A DNA stretch of 64,000 nt from Coenobita brevimanus (taxonomy: Eukaryota; Arthropoda; Malacostraca; Decapoda; Coenobitidae), in the NCBI GenBank assembly GCA_032717465.1, contig JAVRFU010003718.1, positions 2,177,389 to 2,241,388 on the forward strand, in the 5' to 3' direction. Numbering within the stretch: position 1 is the stretch's first letter; each line of letters starts with the position of its first letter. The position numbers and the translations under genes were made by a program. Of the stretch, positions 1 to 10,603 are shown piece by piece. The notes beneath the pieces were generated by a model. That model ran no database searches and was not told where the DNA came from. It worked only from the letters and a program-made list of their open reading frames with translations.

Positions 1-1915
1 TTCTACCATACATTTTACCAGTCACACTAAGAAGGCAAATACCCCTATGGTTACCACATACTTCTCTCTCCCCTTTTCCTTTGTACAGAGGAACAATTAT
101 ACCTGATTTCCAGTCCTCTGGAACCCTTCCCTCTTCCCAAGCCAATCTACACAACTTCCATATCCACTCCACAACACTCTCACCCCCATACCTAAGCATT
201 TCACCACACACTCCATCAATTCCTGGGGCCTTTCCCAGCTTAATCTTCTTCATCGCTTCCACTACTTCCGCCCTACTGATCTCTTCCTCCCTCCTCTCAT
301 CTCTTCTTCTCCCAGCCATTCCCCAACCACTTATACTCACACTGCTCTCACTCTCTACATTCAACAAATCCTCAAAGTGCTCTTTCCATCTCCTCAATTT
401 CTCTCTCTTCTCCACCAACAATCTATTATTCCTATCTTTCACTCCCCTATTACTTCCCCTTTCACACTGCCTTACTTTCTTTACCTCCTTCCAAAACAAT
501 TTCTTACTCTCCCTCCATTTCACACTCAGATTCCTCCCAAACTCTTCATCCACTTTCTTCTTACTCCCCTTCACCAGTCTCTTAACCTCCCTTCTCCTGC
601 TCACATATACCTCTCTCTTCTCTCTCTCATCTTCTCCCCTACCTCTACTCGCCAACCATTCACCATATGCCTTCTTCTTTTGTTCCACAGCTCGTTTCAC
701 CTCATCATTCCACCATGCTGTCCCTTGCACACCCTTGCATCTCCTCCTCACTCCACAAACCGCGTCACACTCTACGCCTATCTCTTCCGTGAATATCTTA
801 CATACGTCTTCCACCCCTTCCATCTGCTCTAGCTCATATCTTCCCAATCTTTCTTCCACTATGCTCTTATACTCTGTCATTTTCTCACTATCTTGCAATT
901 TCTCCACTCTTCTCACAGGAGCTGCTTCCTCCTGTCTTCCCCTTCGCCTCCTCAACCACTTTCTTTGCATCTTTACCTTGGCCATCACTAAGTGATGGTC
1001 CGAGACTCCATTCCCCCACCCTCTCCACACTCTTGCATCCAACACTTGTCTTCTCATTCGCTCATCCACACACACGTAGTCTATCATTGCCTTTCATTCA
1101 ACAAGTTCACCATCCATCCTCCTCATCACTCTCCATGTATACCGGTGGATCATCTTATGACGAAAGTAGGTGTTGGCTATTGCCAACCCCTAACAAGCAC
1201 AGATGTCCACCAAAGCACTACCATTCCCATCTACTTCAGCTGGCACACCCCACTGACCAACCACTCCATCCACTCGTACATTCCCAACTTTGCCATTCAT
1301 GCCTCCAATCAACAGCACTCTCTCGCTCCTCTCAAACTTGTCCATACATGCTTCTACTCTCGCCCAAAACTCATCTTTCACTCTTGCCACTCGATCCTCT
1401 GTTGGAGCATACACACATACAATCGCCCATGCTTGTATACCTACTTTCATCCTCACCCATACAATCCTTGCACCCACTGTTCCATACTCTCTTATATTCT
1501 CCCTCCACTTCTTGCTTATCATCAGACATACTCCCTCTCTTGCCCTCTCATTTTCACTGACTCCCGCACATATACCTACACCATATTCCCATTCTCTCAC
1601 CCTTTCACCTTTCCATTTAATTTCAGTCAGTCCACATATATCCACTTTTGCATCCTCAAGCACCTGAACAATCTCTCTCTCTTTCACTTCATCATTCACT
1701 CCTCTCACATTCCATGTTCCCACCCTCAGAATGTCCTTTGTCCGTTCCTTAGTCGTCAACGTATGGTCCGTCTGGGTCCGAGGCGCTTTGTTCGCTTTTT
1801 TTGTTAGTTCTTTTTACGGGGTGGGGCACTAACCCACTGCCAACCCTTTTAGTCACCTCGTACGACAAGCAGGGATACTGGGGGAGTATTCTTGAAACCC
1901 CCTACCCCCAGGGGT
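1..1915 (-). mobile_element. RTE-like LINE, 5' half, runs off left edge
   Basis: Read on the minus strand, this is the 5' part of a non-LTR retrotransposon: leader (about 1915-1760), apurinic-type endonuclease (EN), a basic linker, and the start of reverse transcriptase (RT). The linker and early RT are open from about 985 to position 1 and end with GKAPGIDG, IIVPLYKGKG and GNHRGICLLSV, the usual early RT blocks of this clade. The RT core lies outside the window. It is broken: TAG ends the EN ORF at 1190, TGA lies at 1094-1096, and a frameshift sits near 1000. The long plus-strand ORFs over this stretch are antisense shadows. A 3' half of a related copy lies at 15.7-16.6 kb. Confidence 0.85.
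1190..1759 (-). pseudogene. Endonuclease domain of RTE-like LINE
   Basis: This 189-codon ORF starts at an ATG at 1759. It encodes an APE-like endonuclease, which nicks the target DNA so that the element's RT can prime from it. Near the N-terminus GTWNVRG carries the metal-site Asn and LTEIKW the catalytic Glu. Further on, VCVYAPTE is the central strand motif. The usual GDFN motif reads GGMNGKVGN here, so the active-site Asp is replaced. The ORF stops at a TAG just before the expected loop; the rest of the domain (DYVCVDERMRR and onward) continues in the same reading direction after that stop and a further TGA. The copy is inactive. Confidence 0.8.
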
Positions 1916-3599
1916 AAGCAATGCAAGCAGAAATAATGAACAAACGTTTCCAGTCAGTTTTCACTAAAGAAAAGGAGATTGTGGAAGGGGAGGGAGTGAT
2001 TAGAAATGTTCTGGTGATAAAAGATATAAAAGTGGAGGTACAGGAAGTGTATAAATTACTGGAACCTCAAGATGTAAGGAAAGCCCCAGGACCTGTTGGA
2101 ATTTCTAATTGGGTACTGAAGGAATGCAGAGAACAACTGGCGGATAAAATTCACAGTTTAATCGTATGCTCAATGGAAGAGGGGAAAGTGCAACAAGAAT
2201 GGAAGAGGGCAAATGTGGTACCAATTTACAAGGGAGGAAACAGGGAAGAACCCCTGAATTATAGACCTGTGTCTCTAACCAGCATGGTTGCAAAATTGTG
2301 TGAGAGAATCCTGAAAGACAGATGGATAAAATATCTGGAAGAGATTAATATTTTGGCTGAATGTCAGTTTGGATTCAGAAGTGGAAGGTCATGTGTTTCT
2401 AACTTGTTGAGCTTTTACTCAAGAGCGATTGATGTGGTACAGGAGAGAGATGGTTGGGTGGATTGTGTGTACTTAGACTTAGAGAAGGCCTTTGACAAGG
2501 TACCTCATAAGAGACTAATGTAGAAACTAGAATATATAGGAGAACTGAAGGGGAAACTTCAGGAATGGATGAGAGACTTTTTGAGAGACAGACAAATGAG
2601 GACAGTAATAAAGGATAGGATGTCTGGATGGAGGGAAGTAACAAGTGGAGTCTCTCAAGGCTCGGTGTTGGCGCCAGTAATGTTCCTGATTTACGTAAAT
2701 GATATGGTAGATGGAGTGAGCAGTTATGCAAGTCTGTTTGCTGATGATGTAAAGATCTTGAGGAAGGTAGAGGTTGAGGAGGATTGTAAAATACTGCAGG
2801 AGGCTTTGGATAGGATACACAATTGGAGCAGGACGTGGGAAATGAAATTTAATGTAAAGAAATGTAAAATATTGGAAATGGGTAAAAGTACCAGGAGGCC
2901 ATCACTGAATTATTTGTTGGGTAATGAATTAATCACAAAAAGGAGAGTAGAGAAAGATTTGGGAGTGCTGGTCCAAGATAGTTTGTCACCAGAGAAGCAC
3001 ATTAACAAGATAGTTGGAGAGACTTATAAACTCTTGACTAACATAAGAGTAGCATTTCATTATATGGATGAGGAGATGATGAAAAAATTGATAGTGGCCA
3101 TGATCCGCCCCAGGTTAGAATATGCAGTGGTAGTGTGGTCCCCACACAAAAAGAATGATAAAAACAAGATTGAGAGAATACAAAGAACAGCAACCAAGAT
3201 GGTCCCCAGTCTGACAGACCTGTCATACAGAGAGAGGCTGGAAAAACTGGATTTGCCTTCCTTAGGGGAAAGGAGAAAGAGAGGCGACATGATTGCAGTG
3301 TTCAAGACAATGGTGGATGTAGATAAAATTGACAAAGAAGATCTGTTTGTATGGGATAAGAGAGCAACAAGAGGACACGGAATGAAATTGAAAAAGTCAA
3401 GCTGCTTGAAGGATATCAAGAAATATAGCTTTCCTTACAGAAGTATAGACTTATGGAATAGCCTGGACAAAGAGATCGTCCAGTCTAAAAACTTAACTGA
3501 GTTTAAAGCTAAATCTGACTTATTGAGAAACAGCGACGGAAACCCACGAGCACAGTACATTCCGTGTATATCACAATTAGGTATATTAGGTAAATACTT
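1916..3599 (+). mobile_element. CR1-like LINE copy A, 5'-truncated
   Basis: This plus-strand element begins abruptly inside the region before RT (QAEIMNKRFQ) directly next to the leader of the minus-strand RTE-like element, so ORF1 and EN are missing. 5' truncation is typical of target-primed reverse transcription. The RT and its C-terminal domain are present. The 3' end has short TAGGTAAATAC-type tail repeats, which match the tails of the CR1-like fragments at 52.7 and 54.2 kb. A second element tail abuts it from about 3600. Confidence 0.8.
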
Positions 3600-3747
3600 A
3601 AATATTTGGAACGACTTAGACAAAGAGGTGGTGCATGAGAAAAACATTCATGTGTGTAAAGGTAGACTTGATAAATGTGGATATGGAGACAGGACAACAC
3701 GAGCATTGCTCAATTCCTGTATACTACAAATAGGTAAATACAAATAG
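1921..3747 (+). pseudogene. CR1-like reverse transcriptase, one stop codon
   Basis: The RT motifs occur in the right order: PVGISNWVLKECR, ANVVPIYKGG, NYRPVSLTSM, QFGFRSGRSC, DLEKAFDKVPHK (first catalytic Asp), VSQGSVLAPVMF, and FADDV (catalytic Asp pair, about 2738-2750). A TAG at 2521-2523 splits the frame; it stands where a Trp codon would fit (one base change), so this is a young, nearly intact copy. After the stop the frame stays open to 3747. The C-terminal part (RPRLEYAVVVWSP, YRSIDLWNSLDKE) is the usual CR1 tail region. The last ~50 codons repeat that tail from a second element. Confidence 0.85.
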
Positions 3748-3772
3748 GTAAATACACACACACACACACACA
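3600..3772 (+). mobile_element. Second CR1-like 3' tail fused in frame, plus (CA)n
   Basis: IWNDLDKEVVHEKN at about 3604-3645 repeats the motif LWNSLDKEIVQSKN found about 150 bases earlier. The sequence before each ends or begins with the same TAGGTAAATAC tail. I read this as a very short, 5'-truncated second CR1 insertion landing in the tail of copy A and happening to keep the frame. It ends in AAATAGGTAAATAC repeats and a (CA)n run at 3751-3772. Confidence 0.6.
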
Positions 3773-3837
3773 TACAGGAAGCAGAGGCAGTCAAACTCCT
3801 CCCAGTAATAAAAAAAAATTATTTTACTTGCTTTGAT

Positions 3838-4610
3838 ATGGAAGAAACAGAATTTACTGATATATTAGGATGGAGAAGAATTCTGGAGGATTCGGGTATC
3901 GTGGAAGGGCTGCTGAAGAGAGTGGAAAAAGTGAAAAATGTGGCAAGTGAGCTAAGGGTTGAAAATATTGAATTACAGCAAAAGTTTGAATCAAATGAGA
4001 AGAAAATGTGATTATTTCTGGTCTTAAGACAAAAACCAGATTTTGAAAGAAAAATGTGAAACTTTAAGTGAGATGATATATGAAAATGAAAATGTTAAGG
4101 AAACTGTCAAAGATGTCAAAGGACTGCATAAGGACTGGAAGAAAGAAAAGGAGGATGTGAAAGTGAACTTCAGGCACATACTGGAAAACCGGCTGAAGGA
4201 AAAGGTAGTAAGTATTATAAAAGAAATGGGAAATCTGGTAGGGGAAACAGATGACAAGAAAAAAGGTGTAGTTGTTTTGGGGGTTTACAAGGATTCAATG
4301 CCAGTCAGTCACATCAGAGAGAAGCAGAAAAAAATGGTGGCCAATAAGATAATAATGGAAGTTCAAGAGACAGACATAGCACTGGATGAAGAAACTGAAG
4401 AGGTTTACAGGTTAGGAAAGTATGGACGAGGTGAGAGACCTATAAAAATCATATTCAAGTCACAGAAGCTGCCTAAGAAGTTATTGCAGTCATGAAAACT
4501 GGCCAAGAAAGAGGAGTTTAAGAAAATCTGGATCAGGAAAGATATGAATGAGGAAGAAAGAGCCAAAACAAGTGAATTAAACAAAAGAAAACAAGGAAAA
4601 AAACAATGAG
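3838..4610 (+). pseudogene. CR1-like ORF1 (coiled coil and RNA-binding region)
   Basis: The ATG at 3838 opens a charged, heptad-rich protein (EGLLKRVEKVKNVASELR). TGA at 4009-4011 ends it, and the frame resumes shifted at 4043-4495. The second part has a long Lys/Glu-rich coiled coil, then VVVLGVYKDSMP and EVYRLGKYGRGERPIKIIFK, which resembles the RNA-binding half of LINE ORF1 proteins. After TGA at about 4493-4495 recognisable residues continue (IRKDMNEEERAK) to about 4610. ORF1 proteins bind the element RNA and act as nucleic-acid chaperones; this copy cannot make one. Confidence 0.65.
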
Positions 4611-5042
4611 AACAGAGCAGAAGAAGAAATTCTGCTGAAGAGTTTGGATCTACAGCTGAGGAAGCGGTACACGAATGCAGCCGGGGGAGAAGCAAGGGTG
4701 GAAAATTTCATACACATATGTTAGTGGGTTGATACCTTCACTTGAAGTGATTAACGACTGCCTGAGGGTAAACAAACAGACATTATGGGATTGGTGGAGA
4801 CCAAACTGAATGACACAGATGTCACAGGAATTAGTGAAGGACACTACAATGTATGAAACAGAAGCAGACCTGGAAAGAGGGGAGGTGGAGTAATGATACA
4901 GGTGAGGAAACACATGGTTGTGGACAAGGCTGAAAAGGGTGAGGGTATGGCAGAGGTGCTGAAAATGGTGATCTAAAGTTTTTCATTCATTCATTGCAGA
5001 CGCCATGTATCCCAAATGGGGTGGACAAGGGCTTAGAGTTAA

Positions 5043-5390
5043 TTGTTTTACAGGGATGGGCTTAGAGTTGATTGTTTTACAGGGAGGGGTAATGGTGGAA
5101 AAAGGGACCTTGCGGTGACCTATGTTCCACCCAAGACCAAAGCATGGACTAAGGGAGAATATGAAGAAATGCTTAGTGACATCAATGAATGCTTGGAAAG
5201 ATACATAAGCAGAAGTAGTGACACAGCAGTGATGGGAGATTCTAACTATAAAGACGTTGGCTGGGAAGACCGGTACACAGAAGGTGGAGTTGTGGGGACG
5301 CGAAATGTTAAGTATAGTAATGAGGAAAGTCATGACTGTGGATCAGAGAGAATACGAGAATCAAAGGAAATAAAGAACCTTCTCGACTAG
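5043..5390 (+). pseudogene. CR1-like endonuclease fragment
   Basis: 115 codons with AVTYVPPKTKAWTKGEYEE and MGDSNYKDVGWED correspond to the middle of the LINE endonuclease. The family motif GDFN is GDSN here. The EN start (VETKLNDTDVTG, about 4797-4825) lies upstream in another frame, and the end (LGKSDHILIAYV) lies at 5449-5485. A ~27-bp direct duplication around TTGTTTTACAGGGA at 5037-5090 sits at its start and probably explains part of the frame damage. Confidence 0.6.
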
Positions 5391-5660
5391 ATCTACTACT
5401 AAAAACGAAAAAAGGATATTACTGACGATCTGATATACAATTGCCCATTAGGAAAAAGTGACCACATCCTCATTGCGTACGTAACAAAAGATGAATGAGA
5501 CGCAGCAAGATCAGAATCATATAGAAATGAACGATACAATTATGGTAAGGCTGATTTCGACAAGCTAAGAAAATACTTCAGAGAAACTAAATGGAAAAAT
5601 TTCAACAAGGCAAGAGGTACTCAAGAAAAGTGGGATGAGTTTTTACGGATATACAAGGAC

Positions 5661-5795
5661 AGAGTTGAGAGATATATACAGGTGAAGGTCAAGGAGAGAA
5701 ACAAGGAGAGAGATATATACAGGTGAAGGTCAAGGAGAGAAACAAGGAGAGAGAGATATACAGGTGAAGGTCAAGGAGAGAAACAAGGAGTGGTT
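5661..5795 (+). repeat. ~46-bp tandem triplication inside CR1 copy B
   Basis: The segment beginning at GAGAGATATATACAGGTGAAG and running through AAGGAGAGAAACAAGGA is repeated three times head to tail within the EN-RT linker. The copies are nearly identical, so this is a recent local slippage event that further disrupts the ORF. Confidence 0.85.
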
Positions 5796-6344
5796 TAACA
5801 AGACATGCAAAGATGCATGAATGAAGAGGGAAAAGGCTTGGAGGGGATGGAGCAGAAAGGGAGGAAACAATCTATGGGTGAAATATAAGCTGGAAAAGAA
5901 TGAATATGTAAGGATTCGAAGAAAAGAAAAAAGAAATTATGAGAAGAGTGTAGTAGACAAATGCAAGATGAACTAAAGCTCCTCTACAGATATGTAAACA
6001 GAAAATTAAAAAACAAGGAGGGGATATACAGACCGAAAGTAGATGGAGTCATTTACAAGGATCCTGGTGCACAGGCTGAAGTGATGAATAAATGTTTTCA
6101 AATCGTTTTTACAAGAGAGAGTTTAGCGAAAATAACAAGAGACCTAAGGACTTTGTGCTGGACAAAATACATGTGGATATAAAGAAATAATGAAACGAAT
6201 GGAAATACAAGATATTAGGAAAGCACTGAGACCAGATGGAGTGTCTAACTGGATAATAAAAGGGTGTAGAAAGGAACTAGCAGGATGGATACATAACATC
6301 ATTATGAGCTCACTAGCAAAAAGTGAAGTCCCACGAGATTGGTC

Positions 6345-6717
6345 ATACGCGCTCGTAATTTTCATTGCTTTCACAGTGGTTTTTATTTGGAGTATGGATC
6401 CCAAACTACTTGATAATCATAGAGTAGTGTTTATAGTGTTAATATCTGGCTGTGGTAATCATATTACGGGTTGTCGGGAAGTGTAAAGTGGAGACTTTGT
6501 TACCCAACTTCAGAGGTCTTCACAAGTCCTACGGTAATCGACGAAGGCTCAACAAACATCCCAGGAGAAAGCTGAAGGTATGTGCCATAAGCAAATGTAA
6601 TTTCAATATTCTAGGACTATAACTGATTTTTGGCAAATATTTTTTGAGAGTCTGTCGGAGCCCGAATAACCCCCCAGGAGACGCAAAACATTGGGAAACA
6701 TGCCCGCGGTGTAAGGG
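6345..6717 (+). mobile_element. piggyBac-type element fragment (right end)
   Basis: The right end reads GCCCGCGGTGTAAGGG followed by TTAA at 6718-6721. The body from 6345 matches 18180-18500 at intervals (GGAT(C/T)CCAAACTAC, GTTACCCAACTT, TCTGATTTTTGGCAAATATTTT), which lies inside the TTAA-flanked element at 17.5-18.5 kb. The left end is missing, and the fragment joins the CR1 RT directly. No coding potential was seen. Confidence 0.6.
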
Positions 6718-6799
6718 TTAATCAAGATTAACTTTATCTGCTCCACAATGGTACAACAAACATAAGAACATTACAGACCACAGATGTCCCCCCAACATT

Positions 6800-6813
6800 A
6801 AAAAAAAAAAAAA

Positions 6814-6848
<35 letters not shown>

Positions 6849-7125
6849 AGTAATAATACTAATACAGTAATAATAATAATAATAATAATAATACAGTAAT
6901 AATAATAATAATAATAATAATACAGTAATAATACTAATACAGTAATAATAATAATAATGATAATAATAATAATACAGTAATAATACTAATACAGTAATAA
7001 TACTAATACAGTAATAATAATAATAATAATACAGTAATAATAATAATAATAATAATAATACAGTAATAATACTAATACAGTAATAATAATAATAATGATA
7101 ATAATAATAATAATAATAATAATAC
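6800..7125 (+). repeat. (TAA)n microsatellite with CAG interruptions
   Basis: About 325 bases of TAA/AAT repeats are punctuated regularly by ACAGTAATAATACTAATACA blocks, giving a higher-order pattern. It follows a short poly-A run at 6799-6814. The tyrosine-rich ORF on the minus strand is only the translated repeat. Confidence 0.95.
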
Positions 7126-7500
7126 AGCCAGCACTCTATGCACAATCAGTGTGCGAACCTTATATAACACGGAAGGCAATTTTTGAGGCCAGTAAATGGT
7201 CAAAACATGTAAATGACAGATATAACGCAGGTGAAAATATGTGCCCATTTTTTGAAAACCGTACTATGCTACGACGATAGGGATTACGCCCCCTGAGGCC
7301 ACAAATTATGGTTTAAACAGTCATTAAACGAAAAAAATGGTCATAATGCGCTGCGAACAAACATAATGCAGGCAATAGTCACAGAGAAGGTTGCATCAGC
7401 CAATGACGTAAGGCTGTCACGCGTCTGCGCAGGGTGTAGTCACGGTCCACTGAGCATTCCTGCCTCACTTGAGCCTACCCTATTCCCACACTCTGGCTCC
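7126..7500. other. Unassigned sequence before the Tigger-type gene
   Basis: I see no coding match. The stretch probably includes 5' untranslated sequence of the Tigger-type element that follows, but I could not find its terminal repeat. Confidence 0.4.
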
Positions 7501-7855
7501 ACATGTGCTGCATGTTATCTTTGTTCTTTTTTTTGGCCACCCGACCCAGCCCGACCATACCCCTGCACCGTAACCCAGCGAGACGTCAAAAGAATCTGAC
7601 CCAGGAGCTGAAGCTCGATGTCATCAAGCGGAAGGATAAGAACGTAATTGTGCCTTCGTATCAGGTCAACGAGTCAACTATTCGTACGATCCTGGGGAAG
7701 AAGGACGCCATTATGAAGACTGTGTGGGCCTACGAGGGATCCCCCATGGACCAGAGGATTCCAGTGTCTGACCCAGAACTTGTTATGATGGAGAAGTTCC
7801 TGGTCATGTACCTGAACCGAAGGGAGAGGGAAGGAGTTCCAATCAACTCCATTAA

Positions 7856-8326
7856 CCCGTTAACTGCGCATGGCGGTTTTTTGGAGGTGTCCGTGGTGCG
7901 CAGACATAGGGATAAAAATGAAATTTCCCAAAGGCCAAAGTTTATCTTAAGAATTGAGAGAACACATGCCAAAGTATATAGTAACGAAATATTAGCTCAA
8001 TATTTACTTTGGTAAAGCCATGGATGAACACGGAAGTGTCTGATTCCCTACTGAAATGTATGGTTTTCGTTTTCTTTTTCGGTTTCGGTTCTGAAGGCTC
8101 AAACATGCTTGCATGGGTCGGCCTTGGTCACCATGGCATTATTTTCGAAATTCACCTGCACAGCCAGGGCTGCATTGAGCAGTTGCACTCGGAACAGCCC
8201 AGGCTGTATAGAGCAGTTGCACTCGGAACAGCCCAGGCTGCATTGAGCAGTTGCACTCGGAACAGCCCAGGCTGTATAGAGCAGTTGCACTCGGAACAGC
8301 CCAGGCTGTATAGAGCAGTTAACGGG
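7856..8326 (+). mobile_element. TTAA-flanked MITE with perfect 12-bp inverted repeats
   Basis: A 471-bp element is bounded by TTAA at 7852-7855 and 8327-8330. The termini are CCCGTTAACTGC and its exact complement GCAGTTAACGGG. TTAA duplication is the hallmark of piggyBac-superfamily transposition. It lies inside the Tigger-type transposase frame, and the flanks rejoin in frame. It has no transposase of its own. Most of its right half is a 34-bp tandem array. Confidence 0.9.
8156..8320 (+). repeat. 34-bp tandem repeat inside the MITE
   Basis: The unit starts TGCACTCGGAACAGCCCAGG and continues through GCTGTATAGAGCAGT. Four near-identical full copies and one partial copy are present. The last copy runs straight into the right inverted repeat, so the terminus and the array share the bases GAGCAGTT. 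Confidence 0.9.
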
Positions 8327-8850
8327 TTAACATAACGAGGACGGCCTGTCACCTGTATGCTGTTGGTGTGCCAAGTTTAGGAAAAGGAAGAATATGAAAA
8401 GAGTACAGGCGACATGAGAACGAGCGTCAGCAGAAGCTGGAGCAGCAGAGACGTTCGTGGATGTCCTAAAGAGAATCATCAGGGATGCAGGTTATAATGA
8501 TGAGCAAATTCATAACATAGAGGAGACGGGTTGCCAATACAAGAGGATGCCAAGGACTACCTATATCTCGGGAGAACACAGGCAAGGGGAGGTAGGAAAG
8601 TTGACAAGCATCACTCTACTTTTGTCCTGCAATGTTGCAGGCCATGAGGCTAATACTTTTTATTTTTTTAACAAGTGGTTTAAGCAGTTGAAACAAATGA
8701 GTCCGGAGTTTACTGGGAGAAAACAAGGACAGGGTGCATGACAAGAGATATCTTGAATAGGTGGTACAAGAAATATTTCATTCCTGACACAAAGAGAAGG
8801 TGTGAGGAGTTGGGCATACCATTTAAAATTCTGTTGGTGCTTGATAAAGC

Positions 8851-10603
8851 AGATCTCTTCGCTCAGACTTTCTCCTCCAATTCCACCTTAGACGATTCCA
8901 GTGCTGTTCCTCCCTCACTTCCCCCCTCTGACTTCCTCATGGCTAACATTAAAATTTCTTCAGCTGATGTATTTTCTGCCATTGCTGGCCTCAGTACTAA
9001 TAAGGCATATGGGCCTGATGGAGTCCCTCCTGTTGTTCTCAAGAACTGTGCTTCTGTGCTTACTCCCTGCCTAGGCAAACTCTTTCGCCTTTGTCTGTCA
9101 ACTTGTACCTTTCCTTCTTGCTGGAAGTTTGCTCTCATTCAGCCAGTCCCAAAGAAGGGTGACCATTCCCAACCCTCTATCATCCAATTGCTTTAACATC
9201 CTGTATCTCAAAAGCTTTCGAGTCAATTCTTAATAGAAAAATTTTAAAGCATCTTTCCTATCACAACCTTCTTTCTGATCATCAGTATGGGTTCCGTCAG
9301 GGACGCTCCACAGGCGATCTTCTCACCTACCTTTCAGACTCCTGGTCATCCTCCTTTCAGGACTTTGGCAAAAGCTTTGCCATTGCACTTGACATCTCAA
9401 AGGCTTTTGATCGAGTCTGGCATAAATCTTTAATTTCCAAACTGCCCTCTTACGGTTTCTTTCCTTCTATCTGTGCCTTCATCTCTAGCTTCCTTTCTGG
9501 TCGTTCTATAGCCGCTGTTGTAGACGGCTATCGTTCTTCTCCTAGATCTATTAAAAGTGGTGTTCCTCAGGGCTCCGTCCTATCACCAACTCTCTTCCTT
9601 TTATTCATCAATGATCTTCTAAGCTGTACATCTAACCCTATCCACTCATACGCTGATGACTCCACTCTTCACCTTTCCATTCGATTCCCACAACGTCCAT
9701 CTCAGCAGTTACTTCAACAGGCAAGGGATGAGGCTAAGGCACACCTAATGTCTGACTTGGCTCGTATCTCTGACGGGGGTAAAAATAATCTGGTTGTTTT
9801 TAATGCATCAAAGACTCAGTTTTTGCACCTATCAACCCGACAAAATCTTCCACAGCTATTCCCACTTATGTTTAATAATACTCAACTTAATCCTGCATCA
9901 TCGTTGAACATGCTTGGGGTTTCATTTGCTCGGGACTTGTCTTGGAAAGATCATATTACATCTCTTGTAAAATCTGCTTCCAAGCGACTGGGTGTGCTAA
10001 GCCGACTCCGTTCCTTCTTTACCCCTCCACAATTGTTGACTCTATACAGGGTTTTTATCCGCCCCTGTGTGGAGTACAACTCTCATGTATGGGGAGGCTC
10101 CCCACATGCAGCTCTTCTCAATAGGGTGGAGTCAAAGGCTTTTCGTCTCATTAACTCTCCCCCTCTTACTGACTCCCTTCAACCTCTGTCTTTTCGCCGC
10201 AATGTTGCATCTTTATCTCTTTTCTATCGCTACTTCAATGGTCACTGTTCCTCTGAACTGTCTGCATGCATTCCTCCACTTCTACGAAGGGCATGTAGCA
10301 TCCGTCTAGCAGCAAACTCTCACCCCATTTCTGTCCAACTCTCTAATGCAAGAGTTAACCGTTACTCCCAGTCCTTCATTTACGAAACAGGTCAACTCTG
10401 GAACTGTCTCCCTCTGTCTGTATTTCCTGCTTCCTATGATCTCCAGTCTTTCAAACGCAGTGTGTCCAGGCATCTCGAAATGAATGGATCTTGAATGTGG
10501 CTCTCTCTTGTATTTTGTTTTTCTCTTGGAGGGAACAGTATTGCGGGCTCATTGCCTTTGGTTCCTTCTTCCTCACATAAAAAAAAAAAAAAAAAAAAAA
10601 AAA
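8851..10603 (+). mobile_element. Jockey-like LINE (family A), 5'-truncated, poly-A tail
   Basis: The element starts mid-protein at DLFAQTFSSNSTLDD, directly after the broken Tigger-type gene. It ends with the 3' UTR motif GCCTTTGGTTCCTTCTTCCT and a 24-base poly-A (10580-10603). The same 3' UTR motif occurs at 22.33 kb (minus) and 63.67 kb (plus). The left flank is Tigger-type sequence and the right flank is a piggyBac-type gene, so no target-site duplication is visible. Confidence 0.85.
9175..10494 (+). pseudogene. Jockey-like reverse transcriptase (family A)
   Basis: One frameshift near 9175 separates the first RT block (STNKAYGPDGVPPVVLKN, ending in an ORF that runs from 8738) from a long open frame of about 437 codons. 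That frame has PIALTSCISKAFE, QYGFRQGRST, LDISKAFDRVWH (first catalytic Asp), GVPQGSVLSPTLF, SYADDSTLHLS (Asp pair), FIRPCVEYNSHVWGG and the C-terminal QLWNCLPLSVFPASYDLQSF, ending at TGA 10492-10494. The catalytic core is intact. The missing 5' half (ORF1, EN) and the frameshift make the copy inactive. Confidence 0.85.

Larger units (their letters stand above)
3773..6345 (+). mobile_element. CR1-like LINE copy B with ORF1 and EN
   Basis: This is a longer but more decayed copy of the CR1-like family. In order it has an ORF1 coiled-coil/RNA-binding protein (from 3838), EN pieces (about 4720-5400), the EN-RT linker (5400-5960) and the first RT block (RKALRPDGVSNWIIKGCRKE, 6217-6276). It then breaks at about 6345, where a TTAA-type element follows. 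Its RT start (QAEVMNKCFQIVFT) parallels copy A (QAEIMNKRFQSVFT), so both belong to one family. Many stops and frameshifts are present. Confidence 0.75.
7503..8850 (+). pseudogene. Tigger/pogo-type (CENP-B-like) transposase, interrupted
   Basis: The first part carries a psq-type helix-turn-helix (LTQELKLDVIKRK, NESTIRTILGKKDAIMKT) and the second DNA-binding domain start (MMEKFLVMYLNRREREGVPI). At 7852 a MITE interrupts the frame; removing it and one TTAA restores INSINITRTACHLYAV. Downstream, in shifted frames, come NIEETGCQYKRMP (the first DDE Asp is Glu here), TLLLSCNVAGHEA, then FKILLVLDKA (second catalytic Asp) at 8826-8855, where a LINE cuts the gene off. The third acidic residue and C-terminus are missing. 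The first coding ATG is unclear; the family-like sequence begins near 7560. Confidence 0.8.

Noticed and set aside
81..1807. Long plus-strand ORFs (304, 271, 175 codons) rich in Ser/Leu/Pro/His
   Set aside because: They are antisense to the RTE-like EN and linker; composition reflects the complement of Lys/Arg/Glu-rich coding sequence.
8009..8335. 108-codon ORF with repeated GTAQAALSSCTRNSPGC
   Set aside because: Translation of the 34-bp repeat in the MITE.
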